DNA of 64,000 nt from Hydrogenophaga sp. (GTDB lineage Bacteria > Pseudomonadota > Gammaproteobacteria > Burkholderiales > Burkholderiaceae_C), in assembly GCF_018780075.1 (NCBI RefSeq), contig NZ_JADMKB010000032.1, positions 46,771 to 110,770 on the forward strand. The letters run 5' to 3'. The notes below the pieces were generated by a model. The model had not been told where the DNA came from. It saw only the letters and a program-made list of their open reading frames with translations, and did not search any database. Positions 55,259 to 63,155 of the stretch are shown in pieces. How positions within the stretch are numbered: position 1 is the stretch's first letter; each line of letters begins with the position of its first letter. The translations under genes and the position numbers were made by a program.

Positions 55259-57531
55259 ACGCTGGCGATGGCTGATGTGGCCGCTGGCGCGATGTCAGGC
55301 CGCGGCGGAACGGTGGGAGAGATCGTGGTCGCCGTGGGGACGGCTGTCTGGACGCTGCCACGCATGCGGCGCAGGATGTCGTCCCGTGGTCCATCGGCCA
55401 CGATGCGTCCGCGATCCAATACCACGATGCGAGTGAAGTGGCTCAACATCCCGAGCTTGTGGGTGACCACGACCAGCGTGGTGTCTTTGGGGCGCATGCC
55501 GAACACACGCTCCGCGATCTGCTCTTCAAGCTTGGGATCCATCGATGCGGTGGGCTCGTCGAGTAGCATGATCCGGGGACGGGCCAGAATGAGTCGAGTC
55601 AGGCCAACCAGCTGTCTTTGGCCGCCCGACAGGCCCCGTCCACCCTCGCTGATTTCGATGCCCAGGCCACGGGGGTGTGCCGAGATCATTTTGTCCAGGC
55701 CCGTGATCTTGGCGGCATGGAGGATCTGCTCATCGGTGGGCGATGGCAGGCCCAATGCGAGGTTGTCGCGCAGCGAACCATGAAACAGTCGTACGTCTTG
55801 GGACAGGTAGCCGATGTGCTCGCGAACAAAGTCGGGTGACAGGTGTGTCATGTCCACGTCATCGAGATGGACACGCCCGGTTTTCGGTCTGTACAGACCG
55901 GAGAGAAGCTTGATGAGCGTGCTTTTGCCCGACCCGATGGAGCCCAGCACAGCGACCCGTTCTCCAGGACTCACCTGAAAGGCATCAATCGACAAGACTG
56001 TTTGGTCGGGTCCGTAGGCGAAGTGGGCTGCTTCCAGTCGGAGCCTGCCTTGGCAATGGTCTGGAACCACTCGCCGTTCTCCTGGCAACACGTCGGGTGG
56101 CATGGCCATGATGGCGTCCAGGCCCTTGAGGGCAGTTTTGGCCTGTTGCCATTGCACGATCAGGCCAGACAGCTGTGCGATGGGACTCAATGCCCGGCCA
56201 CTGATGATCGTGCAGGCAATCAGCCCGCCGACGGTCAACTCACCCGCCCCGATGGCAAAGGCGCCTGCTGCAACCAGGCCCACGTAGCTCAGCTGCTGCA
56301 GGGTCTGGGTCAGGTTGGACGAAAGGCTGGTGAGATCTTTCATGGCAATCTCGTCTCGCGCCAGGGTGCGTGTGAGCTCCTGCCAGCGATTGAGCATCTT
56401 CCACTCTGCAGAGCAGGCCTTGACCGATTCGATGCCGTCGATGGCCTCTATGAGCAGCCCATTTTTGCGGTTGGACTCTTCCATGTGGGCCTCGGTCAAA
56501 CGCGCAAGTGATCTGCGAAACGCGAACCCCGCGAGAATGGAAATGGGAACGAACGCGAGAGGCACCACCGCCACCGGGCCAGCCAGGAACCAGATGACCG
56601 CAATGAACAGGACAGCGAAGGGCGCGTCCGCGAACACGAACAGCGTTGTGGATGTCATGAAGTTCCGCACCATTTCAAAGTGCCGGATCTGCGCAGCGAA
56701 GGTTCCAACGGTGCGTGGGCGTTGATCCATCCGGATGGACAGGGCTTGGCTGAAAAAGACGGAGGAGAGCTCTTCGTCGATCGCTTTGCAGCCCCTCTCC
56801 ACCAATCGGTTCCTGACCTGCCGCATCACCAGTTCCAGCACGATCGCCATAACAACGCCGATGGTCAGGACCCACAAGGTGGAGAAACCTTGCGTGGGGA
56901 CCACACGGTCGTAGACCTGCATCGTGTAGAACGAAGAGGTCAGGGCAATCACGTTGACCGTGAGCGTGGCCAGTGCGCCTTCAGAGAAGATCCGCCACCG
57001 CTTGCGAATGGCATAGTGAAACCATTGCCTGGCCGTGCGGCGTTTGCTGGCGGACTTGCCGTCTGAGGCCAGCCGTGTGTCGTCGCGGTCGGCGAACTCG
57101 GGTTCGTCGGTTCTGAGCAACAGCACCTGGCCTTGGCGGGCGAGCCCGGCAGGGATTTCGTGCGGCAGTCCGTTGGCGTCCACGCAACTCAGTGCACCAG
57201 TCGACAGGGCTCCGCGGATCACGAGCAAGCCAGGAACCGGCTTCTTGGCCAAGGGTTCGGGACCGATCCACAGGGCCGGAGTCAGGCCGTTGACCAGTGG
57301 CCCCGTGACCCGCTGAATTTCTCCGGTGGGGAACCTTGCCCTCCACAGCTCGATGGCTTGGGACTCCAGGGTCAGAGACGCCAGAGGCGCACCATCGGTG
57401 CTCTCAGACATCATCGAGAAACGGTGCCATGGCACCGCTTTGCCCTGCAACGATGCCATTCTTGCCAGCAGCAGCGGCAAAAACTGGGCCGGGCTGTCGT
57501 CTGTCCCTGATGTTTCGTTTCGATGTTCCAT
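55255..57531 (-). CDS. Type I secretion ABC transporter, LapB-like
   Basis: The 758-residue protein has an N-terminal degenerate C39 peptidase-like domain (about 1-130, no catalytic Cys/His set seen). A six-helix ABC exporter domain (about 165-450) follows, then an ATPase with Walker A GSIGSGKSTL, signature LSGGQRQ and Walker B IMLLDEPTAS. These features define exporters of RTX adhesins whose peptidase-like domain only binds substrate. Start at 57531 (MEHRNETSG), 7 bp after the TolC stop; the open extension to 57738 lies inside the TolC gene and encodes repeats of another frame, so it was dropped. Confidence 0.93.
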   Translation of the reverse strand: MEHRNETSGTDDSPAQFLPLLLARMASLQGKAVPWHRFSMMSESTDGAPLASLTLESQAIELWRARFPTGEIQRVTGPLVNGLTPALWIGPEPLAKKPVPGLLVIRGALSTGALSCVDANGLPHEIPAGLARQGQVLLLRTDEPEFADRDDTRLASDGKSASKRRTARQWFHYAIRKRWRIFSEGALATLTVNVIALTSSFYTMQVYDRVVPTQGFSTLWVLTIGVVMAIVLELVMRQVRNRLVERGCKAIDEELSSVFFSQALSIRMDQRPRTVGTFAAQIRHFEMVRNFMTSTTLFVFADAPFAVLFIAVIWFLAGPVAVVPLAFVPISILAGFAFRRSLARLTEAHMEESNRKNGLLIEAIDGIESVKACSAEWKMLNRWQELTRTLARDEIAMKDLTSLSSNLTQTLQQLSYVGLVAAGAFAIGAGELTVGGLIACTIISGRALSPIAQLSGLIVQWQQAKTALKGLDAIMAMPPDVLPGERRVVPDHCQGRLRLEAAHFAYGPDQTVLSIDAFQVSPGERVAVLGSIGSGKSTLIKLLSGLYRPKTGRVHLDDVDMTHLSPDFVREHIGYLSQDVRLFHGSLRDNLALGLPSPTDEQILHAAKITGLDKMISAHPRGLGIEISEGGRGLSGGQRQLVGLTRLILARPRIMLLDEPTASMDPKLEEQIAERVFGMRPKDTTLVVVTHKLGMLSHFTRIVVLDRGRIVADGPRDDILRRMRGSVQTAVPTATTISPTVPPRPDIAPAATSAIASV

Positions 57532-57538
57532 GGACCGC

Positions 57539-59089
57539 TTAGCGAGTGCTCTCCACGGATCCCGCAGCAACGTGAGCTGGGGTCTGCTGTGCTGAGGGCT
57601 CGGTCCCGCCTGAGTTCGTCGCGGCCGGCGTGACATCCACTGTGGCAGCGGGCGCAGTATCCGCTGCGCCAGCGGCCGGCGTGACATCCACTGTGGTGGC
57701 GGGCGCAGTATTCGCTGCGGCAGCGGCTGGCATGACATCCGCTGTGGCAGCGGGCTTCACATCGGCAGCAACTGGAGTGTTGGGATCTACCAGGATCAGG
57801 CTGATGTTTTCAGCCGTCAGTAACCCTGTCAGCAGTTGAAGGCGCAGCGCCGATCTGAGTGTGCCCCAATCGGCATCTGCCAGTTGGTAGCGGGCCTGGG
57901 TCACTTCGCGCTGTGCGTTGAGCACATCGTTCCAGCCTTTTCGACCCACGGCATATTGACGGACGAATGAGTCAAAAACAGCTGTCGTGCTGTCCACTTG
58001 TGACTTGAGGTCACGAGCTTGCATGCGGTACGACTTCAGGTCGGCCCAGTCGGCGCTGACGGCGTCAATGGTCTCCCGTCGAGCCACTTCCATCTGAGAT
58101 TGAATGGCGTCGCGTCGCGCCTCTGCTTCCTTGACAGATGCGATGGTGGCAAAGCCCGCACCCGTTTGTACGTCGAGTGCGAGGTATGCATTGGTGCCAG
58201 CACCTGCACCACCAAATGTGCGGTCGAGGCGCATTTTGAATTGCGGATAGGCCCCGCTTCGGCGCACGGCCATTTCCGCCGTGGTGGCTGCATGTTCGCC
58301 GTCCAGCTTGCGCAAAGCCGGCGAAAAATCCTGGGCCGTCGAGACCAAAGTTTCCAGCGGGTACTCGTCCATGTCGCGCTGTTTGGGCACCACGATGTCG
58401 GTCACTGGGTTGCCAGTGGCTTGTGAAAGCGTCGATCGGGCACGAATGGCCAATGCCTCCAGCTGATTGAGTTCGGCACGGGCTTGAGCCAGGCGTGAAT
58501 TGGCTTGGATGCTGTCGCTGGTTGGGCTGACTTTGCTCTCAACGCGACGTTGGATCATGTTGTCCAGCCGAGCATGCTCCTCGACGTTGGACCTTGCAGC
58601 CAGCTGCCGGGATTGAATGCGCCCGAGCTCGGTAAAACCAGCGACAACCTTCAACATGATGTCCAGCTGAGACTGGAGAACACCGGCTTCGGCTTGCTGG
58701 ATGCCGGCCTGGGCTGCATCGATTTCTCCTGTGATGCGCCCCCCCGTCCACAACGGTTGCTCAATGCGAAGGGTCGTGACTTGCTTTCCCGCGCCGTCTT
58801 TCGCTGATTGAGCCACCAAACCCGGGTATTTCTGTCGCTCAGCGAGGTCGAGCTTCATGAGCGCGGCTCTCAGTTCGCTTTGTCGCGCGGCAACGCTGGG
58901 GTGCTCGCTCACTGCCACGCGCAGGGCATCTTCGAGTCCGAGACTGGAAGCGTGGGTCAAGCCACCTGTGAAAACCAGCGCGGCATACAGCGCAATGGCT
59001 CGGAGCCGCACAGGCCTACCCTTGGCGTTTCTCGATGTGACGGGGGGGAGGGATGCAAAGGTGGAAAGAGTTGCTGGGTGAAGGTTCAT
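57539..59089 (-). CDS. TolC family outer-membrane protein of type I secretion
   Basis: A 516-residue protein from ATG 59089 (MNLHPATL). It has an N-terminal signal segment with an unusually long pre-region, then the OEP fold with two repeats (LGLEDALRVAVSEHPSVAARQSELRAAL; LWTGGRITGEIDAAQAGI; RQYAVGRKGWNDVLNAQREV). It forms the outer-membrane duct for the HlyD/ABC pair. The C-terminus carries an unusual extension of roughly 80 residues made of 17-residue Ala/Thr/Val/Pro repeats, absent from ordinary TolC proteins. First gene of the exporter operon, with an A-rich control element 100 bp upstream. Confidence 0.92.
   Translation of the reverse strand: MNLHPATLSTFASLPPVTSRNAKGRPVRLRAIALYAALVFTGGLTHASSLGLEDALRVAVSEHPSVAARQSELRAALMKLDLAERQKYPGLVAQSAKDGAGKQVTTLRIEQPLWTGGRITGEIDAAQAGIQQAEAGVLQSQLDIMLKVVAGFTELGRIQSRQLAARSNVEEHARLDNMIQRRVESKVSPTSDSIQANSRLAQARAELNQLEALAIRARSTLSQATGNPVTDIVVPKQRDMDEYPLETLVSTAQDFSPALRKLDGEHAATTAEMAVRRSGAYPQFKMRLDRTFGGAGAGTNAYLALDVQTGAGFATIASVKEAEARRDAIQSQMEVARRETIDAVSADWADLKSYRMQARDLKSQVDSTTAVFDSFVRQYAVGRKGWNDVLNAQREVTQARYQLADADWGTLRSALRLQLLTGLLTAENISLILVDPNTPVAADVKPAATADVMPAAAAANTAPATTVDVTPAAGAADTAPAATVDVTPAATNSGGTEPSAQQTPAHVAAGSVESTR
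57621..57773. repeat. 51-bp tandem repeats at the 3' end of the TolC gene
   Basis: Three 51-bp units start at 57621, 57672 and 57723 (each beginning gcggc(c/t)ggc(g/a)tgacatcc). They encode 17-residue units of the type PAA-AADTAPAATVDV. Units 1 and 2 differ at a few positions; the third is more diverged. Repeat number is likely variable between strains. Confidence 0.9.
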
Positions 59090-59194
59090 GTGCTTTGGCC
59101 TGAGGTGAGCTTGTGAGCTGCGCCCTGAATGTGGCCGCAGCAACAGTGCAGGGCCGCTTGAGCTTTCGCCGACCCAGAAAATTCACTATAAATG

Positions 59195-59228
59195 TATCAT
59201 TTTATTTCAAAAATGATAAAAACAATAA
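59195..59228 (-). promoter_or_regulatory. A-rich inverted-repeat element upstream of TolC operon
   Basis: TATCATTTT (59195-59203) and AAAATGATA (59210-59218) are inverted arms around a 6-bp spacer. The second arm is followed by AAAACAATAA to 59228. The element is 106 bp from the TolC start. The remaining bases from 59229 to 59665 show no gene or clear signal; 59090-59194 is ordinary leader. Confidence 0.55.
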
Positions 59229-59665
59229 ATATATCAAGAAAAACAGATGGACTCACGTGCTTGAAGAGACGAACGCCGTGGCCGGAGTGTCCGGAGACCG
59301 GGTCGCCTTGCTGGCGCCGCCGGTGCAGCGCTGCTTACATCGATCAGGCCTGATCAAGTGATCGAGGCTGGTTCGGTTGGGTGGCGCTTTCAGCCTCAGC
59401 TTCTGCTGCTGTGCAACGCCTTTGTCGAGCCGACGCACAGCGATTTCATCGGTGGAAGGCCCATGCGCGCCCATCGTCCGTGATCTGCGGCCAAGAAAGT
59501 GGTCTGTTACCACCCACGCACAGCTGTTGTCCTTGGAAGATGCCATTGCAGGTCCCTCCGTTCCTTGCCCAGCAGTGGGTCTGATCGACCGACAGATCGT
59601 CTCACCAGGACTCAGTGCACAAGAGGGTGCTTGTTGTAAAAGTGTCAAAAACACATAAAACATCG

Positions 59666-59695
59666 TTGACTATTAATTTTACAAAAATAGATAAT
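59666..59695 (+). promoter_or_regulatory. Sigma-70-like promoter of candidate small RNA
   Basis: TTGACT (59666-59671), an 18-bp AT-rich spacer, and GATAAT (59690-59695). The A-rich 14-mer AAAACACATAAAAC (59648-59661) just upstream is identical to one in the RfaH-like promoter region (33707-33720). The predicted start is near 59701. Confidence 0.6.
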
Positions 59696-59701
59696 TAACT
59701 T

Positions 59702-59786
59702 GTCACAACTTTCACCTGTGACAAACCCCCTGACAATGCCGTGTATCGCCACGGTTTGAAGCCCGCAGTAATGCGGGCTTTTTTTT
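59702..59786 (+). ncRNA. Candidate small RNA, about 85 nt, three stem-loops
   Basis: A promoter-like pair and a strong terminator enclose about 85 nt without an open frame. Predicted stems are TGTCACA/TGTGACA (59701-59707, 59717-59723), CCGTG/CACGG further on, and the terminator stem GCCCGC/GCGGGC. It matches no RNA family I can name. It could be a trans-acting small RNA, a plasmid copy-number or incompatibility RNA (plasmid genes follow), or just a short leader. Confidence 0.5.
59761..59786 (+). terminator. Rho-independent terminator
   Basis: GCCCGC AGTAAT GCGGGC (59761-59778) is a perfect 6-bp GC stem immediately followed by eight T residues (59779-59786). It has no protein-coding gene in front of it, which points to the candidate small RNA as its client. 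Confidence 0.9.
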
Positions 59787-59800
59787 GGATCCGGTGAACC

Positions 59801-60142
59801 TATGAATCGCCCAGTGCGGGCAACATCCTGCTCGATCGTCGCCTGTGGGCGAGCCTGAAGCACCACGCGGCGACGAGCTGGGGACTGTGTCCTGAGCACC
59901 AGAAGATGTTCTCGGAGGGTTTCGTGGCCTTGGTCGAATGTGATCCACAGCGCAGCGGCTCGCCGTCGGGTTCAGGCCTGATGAAGCCTGATCAGGCGTA
60001 CCGCACCGGGCGGCTGGCGCATCTGAAGCGGGACGCGTTCGCCCGGGTGTTCAACGTCCCGGTCGCTCTGGAGCAGCCGTCTGTCTTTGTCGAGCCCGGC
60101 GTGATCGAACAACTGCAGGCGATGGTGCCGGCGACGGATTGA
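59801..60142 (+). pseudogene. 5'-truncated remnant of a conserved hypothetical gene
   Basis: The frame is open from just after a TGA at 59795 to the stop at 60142 without a proper start at its left end. The coded text is protein-like throughout (LLDRRLWASLKHHAATSW, GLCPEHQKMFSEGFVALVE, YRTGRLAHLKRDAFARVFNV, VFVEPGVIEQL), so the reading frame looks genuine and the 5' end lost or frameshifted. The ATG at 59802 is out of frame with it. A shorter protein from ATG 59906 (78 residues) is possible. Family unknown to me; the CPEHQ text suggests a metal-binding fragment typical of plasmid accessory genes. Confidence 0.5.
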
Positions 60143-60477
60143 CGCCGCGCTGAGGCCTCGATGCGTCGCCCCGTGGATTCCGGGAGCGGCGCTTTTCTGT
60201 TGCTGCGGCGTGTTGTCGGGGTTGGCCCTCGACAGAACGGGCTGACCTGGTTCTTTCCGGAGGTGCTGCGCAATTCGCACCCCCTGCGCGCCGGTTTCAC
60301 CGGCTTGCCTGGCCTTTGCGGGCGGCTCCCTCCGTGAAGGGGCGCTGCGGCGCCCGTGTCCTCGGCTGCGCCTGCGGGCTGCGCCAGCGCCTTCGCTTCC
60401 TCCCTTGACGGCGCACCCGCGCCGGCCCCAGCTGCGGCCATGGCCGCGAAGGGCTTCTCGGCCCCTGCGGAGCCTAA
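60143..60477. other. GC-rich intergenic DNA left of the insertion sequence
   Basis: These 335 bases are extremely GC-rich with several short inverted GC motifs, but no coding frame, promoter or terminator I can support. They end with CTAA, the left target duplication of the insertion sequence. Before insertion they lay directly downstream of the StbB gene stop. Confidence 0.5.
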
Positions 60478-61647
60478 GGCTACGCTGAACAAGTCCATGG
60501 GTGGCGCGAGGTTTGCATGTATCGAGGTCCCTGATACACGGAGGTGAAGATGAAGCAACAGACCCTGGCGATGGCAGCCGATCAAGGCGACGGATTCGAG
60601 CAGTACCGCAAGCCGACCAAGCGCGATGCGTTCCTGGCGACGATGGAACAGATCGTGCCCTGGCAGGCGCTGTGCTCGGTCATCGAACCTCACTACCCCA
60701 AAGCCGGCAACGGGCGCCCACCGATCGGGCTCGAACGCATGCTGCGGATGTACTTCGTGCAGCACTGGTTCAACCTGGCCGATGAGGCCTGCGAAGAGGC
60801 CCTGCTCGACAGCACGGCGCTGCGCCGCTTTGTGGGCATCGATCTGGGGCGGGAGTGTGTGCCCGACGGGACCACGCTGCTGAAGTTTCGCCGCCTGCTG
60901 GAGACGCACAAACCGGGCGAGGCCTTGTTTGCCAAAGTGGGGAAGGTGCTGCAGGCGCGGGGCTTGAAGGTGGGCGCCGGGGCCATCGTGGACGCCACCA
61001 TCATCGGCGCGCCCAGCTCGACCAAGAACGTCGACAGACAACGCGACCCCGAGATGCACCAAACCCGCAAAGGCCAGCAGCGGTATTTCGGGATGAAGAT
61101 GCATATCGGCGTGGACAGCCGCACCGGACTGGCTCACAGCGCGGTGGTGACGGCGGCCAACATGCACGACAACACCCGCTGCCCGATCTGCTGCACGGCA
61201 ACGAACAGCGTGTGTACGGCGACAGCGCCCACGGCAGCCAGAAGACGTTGATCGGATCGAAGGCCCCCAAGGCCAAGGACTTCACCAACCAGCGCGTGCG
61301 CAGGGGTGGCGATATCGACGAGGCCGAGCGCTCCAGGAACCACAACAAGTCCAAGGTCCGCGCCCGGGTCGAACACGTCTTCGCTGTGGTCAAACGGCTC
61401 TGGGGCTTTGCCAAGGTGCGCTACCGGGGCCTGGCCAAGAACGCCACGCGCTCGTTCGTGGTGCTGGGTTTGGCCAACATCTACCTGGCGCGTCAGCGCC
61501 TCATGGCATGAGTGCGTCCGTTGCGCACGACGGGTGCGCGAGCACGGCTGGTATGTCCAGGGAACGCGGTCGAATCGCGCCGCTTGCCCGCGTCGGCAAT
61601 CCTTTGCGTAGCGGGCCACTCAATTCGGCTACTTGTTCAGCGCTGCC
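60478..61647 (+). mobile_element. IS5-family insertion sequence, 1170 bp
   Basis: Terminal inverted repeats are GGCTACGCTGAACAAGT (60478-60494) and the complement of acttgttcagcgctgcc (61631-61647), 15 of 17 matching. A 4-bp target duplication CTAA flanks both ends (60474-60477 and 61648-61651), fitting the YTAR target preference of IS5 elements. The element encloses one DDE transposase gene, now frameshifted. The right copy of CTAA contains the StbB stop codon. Confidence 0.93.
60550..61511 (+). pseudogene. IS5-family transposase, interrupted by a frameshift
   Basis: The ATG at 60550 has a GGAGG ribosome site. The first frame runs to 61251 with the DUF772/N-terminal domain (PKAGNGRPPIGLERMLRMYFVQ) and the first Asp of the DDE triad (AIVDATIIGAP). 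At about 61178 one base appears to be missing (cgctgcccg where family sequence expects cgcctgcccg). The rest continues in another frame (LPDLLHGNEQRVYGDSAHGSQKTL, ERSRNHNKSKVRARVEHVFAVVKR) to 61511. Without the frameshift the protein would be about 320 residues. The element is probably non-autonomous unless the shift is programmed. Confidence 0.9.
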
Positions 61648-62436
61648 CTAACACCCAAGGAGAGCGCCCATGCACAGCAACAACTGATTTCCCAACCTTT
61701 TCTCGATGTCTTCCATTGTTTGAACAAGGTCCCCGCTCTCGCCCAGTCCGAGCGCCGCAAAGCAGGCATCCAGCTGCGGCAACACACCAACCGCCAGCCG
61801 CCGTGTGGCCAGCTTCTGGGCCAGCGCGAGCTTTTCTGCGGTGCTGCTGGCCTGGACGATCAAGGCCTTGTAGTCGGTGTCGTCACGGGCCAGGGTGGCG
61901 AGGTCGGCGTTGCTGCCCCGGATGCGCCCGTACACCTCGTTGGGGCCGAGATGGCAGTCCACGTTCTCTGTGGCGATGGGTTGCGCTTTGAGGAAAGCCC
62001 GCAGCAGATCGAAGTGCGCCGGGACATCTGCGGCGCTGCTCACCATGTTGAACACCAGCCGAACCCTTGAACGGGACACGCCCAGTTGCGCCAACTCGAC
62101 CAGGGTGGCGATGGTGTCCTGCTGCTGTTTGAGGGCTGGCACCGTGGGAACCATGAACGCATCGAAGTCCTCATGACTGCCTTGGTACTTCTGCATCAGG
62201 TCGAGCAACTCCTCCACGTTGCTGGCCCCGATGTCCACCACCGCGTTGTCCATGGTCTGCAGGAGTTCCTGCAGCTCACCGAACTGCCGGCCACGCATCG
62301 CATGGCCTTCGCCGTCGGCCGCGTTCAGACTCTCCACAGAAAACAGCTCCGCGCCGTCTATTCGGGGCAGTAACAGGTGCCTGGCGATGGTGGTTTTGCC
62401 CACGTTCCCCGAAAAGTTGATGACAGCGATTTTCAT
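61648..62436 (-). CDS. stbB: StbB-like ParA-family plasmid stability ATPase
   Basis: The 262-residue protein starts MKIAVINFSGNVGKTTIARHL, a deviant Walker A with Lys14, and has switch-type MDNAVVDIGASN and a MVPTVPALKQQQD segment, as in StbB of IncW-type plasmids. StbB influences plasmid transfer and positioning with StbA. The stop TAG lies inside the CTAA target duplication of the IS element, so the insertion left the protein intact. Its ATG overlaps the preceding stop by ATGA, making a two-gene operon. Confidence 0.85.
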   Translation of the reverse strand: MKIAVINFSGNVGKTTIARHLLLPRIDGAELFSVESLNAADGEGHAMRGRQFGELQELLQTMDNAVVDIGASNVEELLDLMQKYQGSHEDFDAFMVPTVPALKQQQDTIATLVELAQLGVSRSRVRLVFNMVSSAADVPAHFDLLRAFLKAQPIATENVDCHLGPNEVYGRIRGSNADLATLARDDTDYKALIVQASSTAEKLALAQKLATRRLAVGVLPQLDACFAALGLGESGDLVQTMEDIEKRLGNQLLLCMGALLGC

Positions 62437-62852
62437 GACGGGTCCTTTGCGTTGAGCCTGGCGAGCGCCAGGGGGTTGGTGATTCGGCTGCTGGCGAACG
62501 TTTCGGCGATCTCTTTGCCGCTGCGCATATCCGTTTGCACGGAAACGACCTGAGGTGACTGGGGCGCGTGGGTTGGTGAAGTTGGCGCGGATCCCAGCAG
62601 GTGGGTCAGAGCGGGCGGCAATTCATCGGGCCGCGCACCGGAGCCCAGGCCCTGGCCGACGGAAGATGCTTTGGATGCCCTGGCCACTTCGCGCTGCACG
62701 GTCGCATTGCTCACGTGCACGCCGACCGCAGCCAAGGCCATGCGGATCGCCTCGAAGGTGTAGCCCTGGGCGCGCAGCTCCCGCATGTCTTGCGCAAAGC
62801 GCTTGGCCTTGCGAGAGCTTCTGCCCGGTGGATCGGCTGGAACCAGTTTCAT
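62433..62852 (-). CDS. Putative DNA-binding partner of StbB (StbA-like position)
   Basis: The 139-residue protein is basic at the N-terminus (RSSRKAKRFAQDMRELRAQG), with a helix-turn-helix-like segment (YTFEAIRMALAAVGVHVSNATVQREV). A Pro/Ser-rich linker and a short C-terminal tail (SSRITNPLALARLNAKDPS) follow. Gene order and 4-nt overlap with stbB match stb operons, whose first gene binds direct repeats upstream. Here CTGATCA repeats lie just upstream at 62874-62953. The family assignment is positional, not by recognised homology. Confidence 0.6.
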   Translation of the reverse strand: MKLVPADPPGRSSRKAKRFAQDMRELRAQGYTFEAIRMALAAVGVHVSNATVQREVARASKASSVGQGLGSGARPDELPPALTHLLGSAPTSPTHAPQSPQVVSVQTDMRSGKEIAETFASSRITNPLALARLNAKDPS

Positions 62853-62873
62853 CGTCCGGTTTCTGGTCAGGCG

Positions 62874-62953
62874 TTGATCGGCTGTTCTTCAATTGCTGAT
62901 CAGTTCGTGCAGTGGCTGTTTGCGTGCTGATCACTGCTCGTGCTGTCTGATCA
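62874..62953. promoter_or_regulatory. Phased CTGATCA repeats upstream of stb operon
   Basis: TTGATCG at 62874, then CTGATCA at 62896, 62927 and 62947. Start spacings are 22, 31 and 20 bp, close to two, three and two helical turns, so all sites face the same side of the DNA. Position between divergent stb and mob genes fits autoregulatory/oriT-linked binding sites such as the StbA repeats of R388. Confidence 0.6.
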
Positions 62954-63114
62954 CTTTCTGAGCGGTGCTGCTCGGTACGTGCTCATCTTCAACCCGCCTG
63001 GTGCCTGTTCGCCTGCTGGATTCGGACCCAAATCCAGCGGCTACAGAGCCTCGATCCAGGCCAATACTGGGTTCATGGGTGAGTGCAGAGATAGGCGGCC
63101 CGCCGCCGATTTCA

Positions 63115-63140
63115 CAAACGACTCGCTTCGCTCACGTTTG
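63115..63140. other. oriT-like inverted repeat before mob genes
   Basis: CAAACG (63115-63120) and CGTTTG (63135-63140) are perfect inverted arms around a 14-nt GA/CT-rich centre, 16 bp before the MobC start. The 303-bp region between the stb and mob genes holds no gene and is the expected oriT position. The nick site was not identified. Confidence 0.45.
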
Positions 63141-63155
63141 ACTTTTGGGGGACCC

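Noticed and set aside
57532..57738. N-terminal extension of the ABC exporter by 69 codons
   Set aside because: It lies inside the TolC gene repeats and encodes a low-complexity Pro/Arg text absent from exporters.
59253..59663. Leftward 136-codon frame between the TolC operon and the small RNA
   Set aside because: Composition is random-looking and no ribosome site or family feature is seen.
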